Shown here one piece after another: positions 58,520 to 64,000 of a stretch of DNA of 64,000 nt. The stretch is from Pseudomonas sp. WS 5079 (lineage in GTDB: Bacteria > Pseudomonadota > Gammaproteobacteria > Pseudomonadales > Pseudomonadaceae), in contig NZ_JAAQWN010000001.1 in assembly GCF_012985465.1 (NCBI RefSeq), positions 186,001-250,000 of the forward strand, written 5' to 3'. A model generated the notes under the pieces. It did not search any database. It was not told where the DNA came from and worked only from the letters and a program-made list of their open reading frames with translations. The position numbers and the translations under genes are program-made. Positions within the stretch are counted from its first letter, which is position 1, and every line of letters begins with the position of its first letter.

Positions 58520-59386
58520 ATGAGCAATCCAGATATCAGCCCTGAACACGCAGCATTGCGTGCTGCAAAGAACGTGTATCACCTCGGCGCGACCACCGTG
58601 TACTCCCATCATGGGGACAGCCGGTTTGCCTATACCCTCTATGTGCCTGAAGCCATCGAGGACAGCACCCGGCCAGTCGACCTGGTGGTGTCGCTGCACG
58701 GTTCAACCCGTGCGATGGAGATTTACCGCAATGGCTTCGCCGAATTTGGCCGCTGGAACGATTGCGTGATCCTGTCGCCGCTGTTCCCGGTCGGCGTGCT
58801 GGGGGACGGCAATGGCGATGGCTACAAGCAGATGGTCGAAGGCGATATCCGCTACGACCAGGTGTTGCTCGACATGATTGCCAGTGTCGGCAAGCGTTAC
58901 GGCCGCCGCTTTGAAACCTTCGCGCTGTTCGGCTATTCCGGTGGGGGGCAATTCACCCATCGCTTCTGCTACCTGCACCCCGAGAAACTCTGGGCGGCGT
59001 CCATCGGCGCACCGGGCTCGGTGACCCTGCTCGATGCCGATCAGGACTGGTGGGTCGGCGTGCGGGACTTTGCCACGCGCTTCGGCAAGCCGCTGAACCT
59101 GCCAGCCTTGCAGCGCTTGCCGGTGCACATGGTGGTGGGTGATTCAGACCTCGAAACCTGGGAAATCACCCACCGTGAAGGTGGCAAACATTACATGGCC
59201 GGTGCCAACGCTGCCGGGCGCACGCGACCTGAGCGCCTGGCCACCTTGAAGGCGAGCTTCGAAGCCGCCGGCGTGCAGGTGCACTTTGACTTGCTGCCCA
59301 ACGTCGCGCACCAGGGCGTCAAGGCCATGCCGGCCGCCCAGGACTTTTTTGCCAAGGTGTTGCGCCACAAGCGCAGCCTGGGCTGA
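58520..59386 (+). CDS. Alpha/beta hydrolase (PHB-depolymerase/esterase-like)
   Basis: A 288-residue protein. LVVSLHGSTRAMEIYR (residues 55-70) is the oxyanion region and GYSGGG (near 139-144) the nucleophile elbow with the catalytic Ser. An Asp lies in VVGDSDLETWE and a His in PNVAHQGVKA near the end. No signal peptide is seen. It precedes a peptide-type ABC transporter in the same direction with about 130 bases between, so it may process the imported compound. Confidence 0.85.
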   Translation: MSNPDISPEHAALRAAKNVYHLGATTVYSHHGDSRFAYTLYVPEAIEDSTRPVDLVVSLHGSTRAMEIYRNGFAEFGRWNDCVILSPLFPVGVLGDGNGDGYKQMVEGDIRYDQVLLDMIASVGKRYGRRFETFALFGYSGGGQFTHRFCYLHPEKLWAASIGAPGSVTLLDADQDWWVGVRDFATRFGKPLNLPALQRLPVHMVVGDSDLETWEITHREGGKHYMAGANAAGRTRPERLATLKASFEAAGVQVHFDLLPNVAHQGVKAMPAAQDFFAKVLRHKRSLG

Positions 59387-59512
59387 TACACCGTAGGTAG
59401 ATGCACTCAGAACAGACCGTATAACAATAACCAAGGATTCACTCATTCTGATGCCGGTCCTGCCTTGGCCCTCGCCACTGACCGGAAAATTTCTTCAAGG
59501 AGTCTTTCTCCC

Positions 59513-61081
59513 GTGAATAGTTACGTAAAGACGGCAGTGGCCGTTGCGATGTCGGCGTGCGCCTTTTCCATGGCCGTTGCCCAAGACCAGGTCATCAGTG
59601 TCGGCATCAACGGTGATATCCGCAGCAGCGACCCAGGGGTCAACCGTGACGACAATACCGACGCGGTGATGATGCATATCGTCGAAGGCTTGGTGGCATA
59701 CCGCGAAGACACCAGCATCGCACCGATGCTGGCCAGTGCGGTTGCCGTCTCGGCCGATGGCCTGCGCTACACCTTTACCCTGCGCGACGGCGTTCTCTTC
59801 CAGAACGGCCAGCCATTGACGGCCAAGCAGGTGCAATGGACCTGGCAGCGCTACCTCGATCCCAAGACCCAGTGGCGTTGCCTGGCGGAGTTCGATGGGC
59901 GCGGCGCGGCCAAGATCGTCGATGTCTCAAGCCCAGACCCGAAAACCGTGGTGTTCACCCTGGACCAGGCCAATGGCTTGTTCCTGGCCGCCATGGCCCG
60001 TCCGGATTGTGCCGGCAGCGGCATCTTGCACCCAGACTCCCTGGCCGCCGATGGCAGTTGGCGCGCACCGATTGGCACCGGCCCGTTCACCCTGGGCAAA
60101 TGGCAGAAGGGCCAGTACGTCGAGCTGGATCGCTTCAAGCAATACACCCCGCGTGCCGAAGGCGAGGCGGACGGTTACACCGGCAATAAGCAGGCGTTTG
60201 TCGACACCGTGCGCTTCCAGGTGATCCCCGATGCAGCCTCGGCCAAGGCCGCGCTGCTGTCAGGTGGCGTGGACCTGCTGCCGGACGTGACCGCGATGGA
60301 TGCCGCGCAACTCAAGCAGGTCAAGAACCTGCAGATCCAGGTCAGCCCGATCATGACCATCAGCGGCCTGTTGTTCCAGACCCGCGACCCGCTGCTCAAG
60401 GATGTGCGCATCCGGCGCGCGGTGGCCTTGTCCCTGGATTACGCGCAGATGGTGGCGGCGTTGTCCGATGGCTTGTCGGTGGTCAACAACTCAGTGATTC
60501 CCACCGCGAGCCCTTACTACGACGGCATCGCGCAGCAGGGTTACACCTACAACCTCGACGAGGCCCGGCGCTTGTTGAAAGAGGCCGGCTACCGCGGGGA
60601 AAAAATCAGCATGCTGGTCAACAAGCGCTACCCGCAGATGTTCGACATGGGCTTGCTCAGCCAGGCCATGACCCAGGCAGCAGGGCTGAACATCGAGATG
60701 GAAACCCTGGAGTGGGGCACGCAGCTGGAGCGTTACCAGAGCGGTAGCTACCAAATGATGTCGTTCTCCTATTCGGGGCGTTTCGATGCGGCGCAAAGCT
60801 ACGAATCGGTGATCGGCGACAAGGACAAGGAGCCGCGTAAAGTCTGGGACAACCCCCAGGCCCTGGCGATTTTGCGCGAGGCCCAGCGGGAAGTTGACCC
60901 TGCCAAGCGCCGGCCACTGTTCGACCAGCTGCACACGCTGATGCTCAAGGATGTGCCCATGGTGGTCATCTACAACGGCACTGCCATCGGCGCCATGGGT
61001 AAGCGCGTTGAGGGTTATCGTTCCTGGCCCGTTGCCAAGCCGCGCCTGTGGGGCGTGAAGCTGGCCGACACTTCCAAGTAA
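59513..61081 (+). CDS. ABC transporter substrate-binding protein, peptide/nickel family 5
   Basis: About 522 residues from GTG 59513, chosen for AAGGAG ten bases upstream and because it places a proper signal peptide (YVKTAVAVAMSACAFSMAVAQ, cleavage after about residue 24). The fold pattern (VGINGDIRSSDPGVNRDDNTDAVMMHIVEGLVAY.., IGTGPFTLGKWQKGQYVEL) is SBP family 5. It captures a peptide-like or opine-like ligand in the periplasm and hands it to the two permeases encoded next. Confidence 0.92.
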   Translation: MNSYVKTAVAVAMSACAFSMAVAQDQVISVGINGDIRSSDPGVNRDDNTDAVMMHIVEGLVAYREDTSIAPMLASAVAVSADGLRYTFTLRDGVLFQNGQPLTAKQVQWTWQRYLDPKTQWRCLAEFDGRGAAKIVDVSSPDPKTVVFTLDQANGLFLAAMARPDCAGSGILHPDSLAADGSWRAPIGTGPFTLGKWQKGQYVELDRFKQYTPRAEGEADGYTGNKQAFVDTVRFQVIPDAASAKAALLSGGVDLLPDVTAMDAAQLKQVKNLQIQVSPIMTISGLLFQTRDPLLKDVRIRRAVALSLDYAQMVAALSDGLSVVNNSVIPTASPYYDGIAQQGYTYNLDEARRLLKEAGYRGEKISMLVNKRYPQMFDMGLLSQAMTQAAGLNIEMETLEWGTQLERYQSGSYQMMSFSYSGRFDAAQSYESVIGDKDKEPRKVWDNPQALAILREAQREVDPAKRRPLFDQLHTLMLKDVPMVVIYNGTAIGAMGKRVEGYRSWPVAKPRLWGVKLADTSK

Positions 61082-61092
61082 GGCGTAGCGCT

Positions 61093-62034
61093 ATGTTTCG
61101 ATTCATATTGCACAGGCTCGGCATGGCGGTGCCGACCCTGTTGCTGATCTCGGTGATTGTATTTGCCTTGATCCGCCTGATCCCCGGCGACCCGGCGCTG
61201 TTGATGCTGGGCGACATGGCCGACCCGCAAAGCCTGGCCGACATGCGCAGCAGCCTGGGCCTGGACCACTCGGTGGTGACCCAGTACCTGATCTGGATCA
61301 AGTCGGTGCTCAGTGGCGACCTTGGGGTGTCCATCAGCAGCCGTCAGCCGGTGCTGGAGTTGCTGGTCGAGCGTTTCAGCGTCAGTGCGACCGTGGTGCT
61401 GGTGGCGGTGTTGCTGGCGACCCTGCTCGCGGTGCCGGTGGGCTTGCTCGCAGCCTGGAAGCAAAACAGTGCGATGGACCTGGGGCTGGTGGCGACGGCA
61501 ACGTTGTTGCTGTCGGTGCCGAGCTTCTGGTTGGGCTTGCTGCTGCTGTATGTCTTCGGCATTCAGTTGGGCTGGTTGCCGGTGATCGGTTACGTCGGCT
61601 TCGCCACCGACCCTATGAAGGCGCTGACCTATGTGCTGCTGCCGATCATCACCCTGACGCTGGTGGAGTTCGGCGCCATTGCCCGGATGGCCCGGGCCAG
61701 CACCATCGAGGTGCTACGCCTGGAGTACATCGCCCATGCCCGGGCCAAGGGCTTGTCGGAAAGCGCGGTGCTGTGGCGACACGCCTTGCGCAACGCATTT
61801 GCGCCGACCTGGACCTTGATTGGCCTGATCCTGGGCAACCTGCTCGGCGGCATTGCGGTGCTGGAAACCGTGTTCACCTTGCCCGGCATCGGCCGGTTGA
61901 TGGTCGATGCGATCTTCTCCCGCGACTACCCGGTGCTGCAGGGGTGCCTGCTGCTGGTCACCTGCATCTATGTGTTGGTCAACCTGTTGGTGGATCTGCT
62001 GTATCCGCTGTTCGATCCAAGGGTGAAGCTATGA
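61093..62034 (+). CDS. ABC transporter permease, DppB-like
   Basis: A 313-residue protein from ATG 61093. The start FRFILHRLGMAVPTLLLISVIVFALIRLIPGDPA is the DppB/OppB signature. About six helices and the EAA-type loop (EYIAHARAKGLSESAVLWRHALRNA) that contacts the ATPase are present. It overlaps the next permease gene by four bases. Confidence 0.95.
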   Translation: MFRFILHRLGMAVPTLLLISVIVFALIRLIPGDPALLMLGDMADPQSLADMRSSLGLDHSVVTQYLIWIKSVLSGDLGVSISSRQPVLELLVERFSVSATVVLVAVLLATLLAVPVGLLAAWKQNSAMDLGLVATATLLLSVPSFWLGLLLLYVFGIQLGWLPVIGYVGFATDPMKALTYVLLPIITLTLVEFGAIARMARASTIEVLRLEYIAHARAKGLSESAVLWRHALRNAFAPTWTLIGLILGNLLGGIAVLETVFTLPGIGRLMVDAIFSRDYPVLQGCLLLVTCIYVLVNLLVDLLYPLFDPRVKL

Positions 62035-62900
62035 ACCTCAAGACTCCTGCCGTGCCCACCGTGGCGGTGATCTCGCCTCGGCGGCGCCGGCGTTACCCGC
62101 CGCTCAATGCCCTGATCGGCGGCAGCTTGCTCGCGGTCCTGGTGTTACTGGCATTGCTCGGCGTGGTGTGGACGCCTTACGACCCGCTCAAGTTGGACCT
62201 GCTCTCACGCCTGCACGCACCGAGTGCCGTGCATTGGCTTGGCACCGACGAGTTTGGCCGCGATGTGTTCAGCCGCCTGATCATTGGCGCGCGTACCAGC
62301 CTGTGGATCAGCCTGCTCTCGGTCAGCGTGGCGGTGATCTGCGGCACGGTGATCGGCATGCTCGCCGGTTACCTGCGCGGCTGGACCGACCGGGTGCTGA
62401 TGATGCTCAACGACGCGCTGCTGGCGTTCCCCGGCATCCTCATGGCCCTGGGCATCATGGCGATTGTCGGCGCCAGCCAGTACGGCATCGTGCTCGCCCT
62501 GGGCATCGCCTACACCCCATCGGTGGTGCGGGTGGTGCGCGGCAGCGTGTTGTCACTGCGTGAGCTGGAGTTCATCGAGGCTTCGCGGGTGATCGGCAAC
62601 TCCGAGCTGTACACCATGTTCCGCCACATCACCCCCAACTGCCTGGCGCCCCTGTGTGTACTGGCCACCAGCATGTTTGGCTGGGCGTTGCTCTCGGAGA
62701 GCGCGTTGAGCTTCCTCGGCCTCGGGGTGCCACCGCCGGCCGCGACCTGGGGCAGCATGCTCTCGGCAAGCCGCACCTATATCTCGACGGCGCCGTGGCT
62801 GGGGATCTTCCCGGGCATCTTTATCAGCCTGACGTTGCTGGCTATCAATCTGTTCGGCGATGCCTTGCGTGATCGTCTCGACCCGCGCATGAGGAAATGA
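62031..62900 (+). CDS. ABC transporter permease, DppC-like
   Basis: A 289-residue protein from ATG 62031, overlapping the upstream stop (ATGA). It has a cytoplasmic basic N-terminus (SPRRRRRYPP), a periplasmic HWLGTDEFGRDVFSRLIIGARTS motif typical of DppC/OppC, and an EAA loop (EFIEASRVIGNSELYTMFRHITPN). It pairs with the DppB-like permease to form the membrane channel. Confidence 0.95.
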   Translation: MNLKTPAVPTVAVISPRRRRRYPPLNALIGGSLLAVLVLLALLGVVWTPYDPLKLDLLSRLHAPSAVHWLGTDEFGRDVFSRLIIGARTSLWISLLSVSVAVICGTVIGMLAGYLRGWTDRVLMMLNDALLAFPGILMALGIMAIVGASQYGIVLALGIAYTPSVVRVVRGSVLSLRELEFIEASRVIGNSELYTMFRHITPNCLAPLCVLATSMFGWALLSESALSFLGLGVPPPAATWGSMLSASRTYISTAPWLGIFPGIFISLTLLAINLFGDALRDRLDPRMRK

Positions 62901-62902
62901 GC

Positions 62903-64000
62903 ATGAGCGCTCCAGTGCCTTTACTGGCCGTTGAAAATCTGCAGATTCGCGTTGGCGTGGACGGTCCGCTGGCCGTCGACGACTTCAGCTTCACCATGGC
63001 CCCTGGCGAAATCGTCGCCCTGGTGGGCGAGTCGGGTAGTGGCAAGACCATGGCCGCCCGCGCCGCCATTGGCTTGCTGCCGGCCCCCATGCAAGTGTGC
63101 GGCGGGCGCATCCTGTTCCAGGGGCAAGCGCTGGACAGCAGTGATGCCAAGGCCATGCGTGCGGTGCGTGGTGCGCGGATCGGCATGGTGTTCCAGGAGC
63201 CGATGGTCTCGCTCAACCCCGCGCTGACCATTGGCCGGCAGATGAGCGAGGCGCTCAAGCTGCATACCGCGCTGGATGCGGCGACGATCCACGGGCGCTG
63301 CATCGCCATGCTGCAACGCATCGGCATCAAGGACGGCGAAAAATGCCTGGCATCCTACCCGCACCAATTCTCCGGCGGCATGCGCCAACGCATCATGCTG
63401 GCTTCGGTGATGTTGCTGCGCCCGGCGCTGCTGATCGCCGACGAACCGACCACGGCCCTGGACTGCCTGGCGCAACTGGACGTGATCGAGTTGATGCTGG
63501 AGCTGACCCGCGAGCAGGGCACCGCGATCCTGTTCATCAGCCACGACCTGTCCCTGGTGGCGCGGTATGCCCATAAAGTGGTGGTGATGCGCTCGGGCAA
63601 GGCGGTGGAGCAGGGCCGTATCGAAGACATCCTCTTTGCCCCCAAGGCTGAATACACCCGGCAGTTGCTCGAAGCGCTGCCCCGGCGTGGGACGCTGGGG
63701 CCATTGCCGGCGGCCGACAGCCCGTTGCTGCAGGTCCGGGATGTGTGTATCGAGCACCCGGGGCCACGGAGTTTCTGGGGGCGCAGCGTGCCCAAGCGCG
63801 TGGTGCACTCGGTGAACCTGAGCATTGCGCCGGGCGAGACCCTGGCCCTGGTCGGTGGCAGCGGTTCGGGCAAGACCACCCTGGGGCGTGCGGTCGTCGG
63901 GTTGGTCAACCCGTGCGCCGGGGCGATTCTGTTCCAGGGCGTGGATATCCTCAACGCCGCCAACCGCGCGCATCGCCTGCAATGCCAGATGATCTTCCAG
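62903..64000 (+). CDS. Dipeptide-type ABC transporter ATPase with two nucleotide-binding domains (partial)
   Basis: It starts at ATG 62903, two bases after the permease stop, and runs off the right edge with 366 residues visible. The first domain is complete: Walker A GESGSGKT (near 39-46), Q-loop in VFQEPMVSLNP, signature FSGGMRQR, Walker B LLIADEPT and an H-loop. A second domain starts near residue 278 with Walker A GGSGSGKT (near 316-323). This is a DppD-DppF fusion, common in such operons, that energises uptake through the two permeases. Confidence 0.94.
   Translation, partial: MSAPVPLLAVENLQIRVGVDGPLAVDDFSFTMAPGEIVALVGESGSGKTMAARAAIGLLPAPMQVCGGRILFQGQALDSSDAKAMRAVRGARIGMVFQEPMVSLNPALTIGRQMSEALKLHTALDAATIHGRCIAMLQRIGIKDGEKCLASYPHQFSGGMRQRIMLASVMLLRPALLIADEPTTALDCLAQLDVIELMLELTREQGTAILFISHDLSLVARYAHKVVVMRSGKAVEQGRIEDILFAPKAEYTRQLLEALPRRGTLGPLPAADSPLLQVRDVCIEHPGPRSFWGRSVPKRVVHSVNLSIAPGETLALVGGSGSGKTTLGRAVVGLVNPCAGAILFQGVDILNAANRAHRLQCQMIFQ

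Noticed and set aside
62921..63982. 353-codon minus-strand frame over the ABC ATPase
   Set aside because: Gln/His/Arg-rich shadow of an intact two-domain ATPase.
1..64000. CRISPR arrays, tRNA or rRNA genes, tRNA-type attachment site
   Set aside because: No regularly spaced repeats and no cloverleaf or rRNA sequence were seen; the prophage is a transposing type that needs no tRNA target.

Overview
The window looks like the chromosome of a fluorescent-group Pseudomonas. The evidence is the high GC content and coding style, a benRABCD benzoate cluster with a Pm/Pben-type activator site, two FecI/FecR surface-signalling systems with one TonB receptor, a membrane PQQ dehydrogenase, and dipeptide-type ABC transport. 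Species cannot be fixed from the sequence alone. No rRNA, tRNA or CRISPR array was seen.

Bases 1-30002 hold most of a Mu-like transposable prophage whose left end lies before base 1. Late genes run leftward: lysis (endolysin, holin, Rz/Rz1), small and large terminase, portal, MuF and gpG, then protease, decoration protein and capsid, then sheath, tube, tail chaperone with a frameshift extension, tape measure and a gpU-like protein. Early genes run rightward from a divergent repressor/HTH switch at about 19.5 kb: DDE transposase A, ATPase B, about ten small accessory genes, GemA and Mor. Unlike in Mu, the early operon therefore points at the near end and the late genes are divergent, an arrangement I associate with BcepMu-type phages. 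A near-identical 19-bp dyad sits in front of each of the three late operons and is probably the phage late promoter/operator. Morons lie at two of these three operon breaks.

The right prophage end (about 30002) abuts a fecI-fecR pair. A promoter-like motif that precedes the intact TonB receptor of the second system survives next to the prophage, which suggests the phage separated the first pair from its receptor. Bases 31.6-35.6 kb are an accessory stretch: a P-loop kinase, a serine-recombinase relative lacking two catalytic arginines, a fatty acid desaturase, and a beta-lactamase-fold hydrolase with Cys in place of the catalytic Ser. Bases 35.7-39.7 kb are a complete iron-type signalling system with Fur-like sites.

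Bases 39.7-46.1 kb carry an amidase plus MHS transporter with a divergent Lrp-type regulator, then a PQQ dehydrogenase. Bases 46.6-51.4 kb are benR-benABCD, followed by a 33-codon remnant of an OprD/BenF-type porin. Bases 51.5-56.4 kb encode a 1624-residue Rhs/YD-repeat protein with a private C-terminal tail and no visible immunity gene. The window ends with a DyP peroxidase, a LysR regulator, an alpha/beta hydrolase and a peptide-type ABC transporter operon that runs off the right edge.
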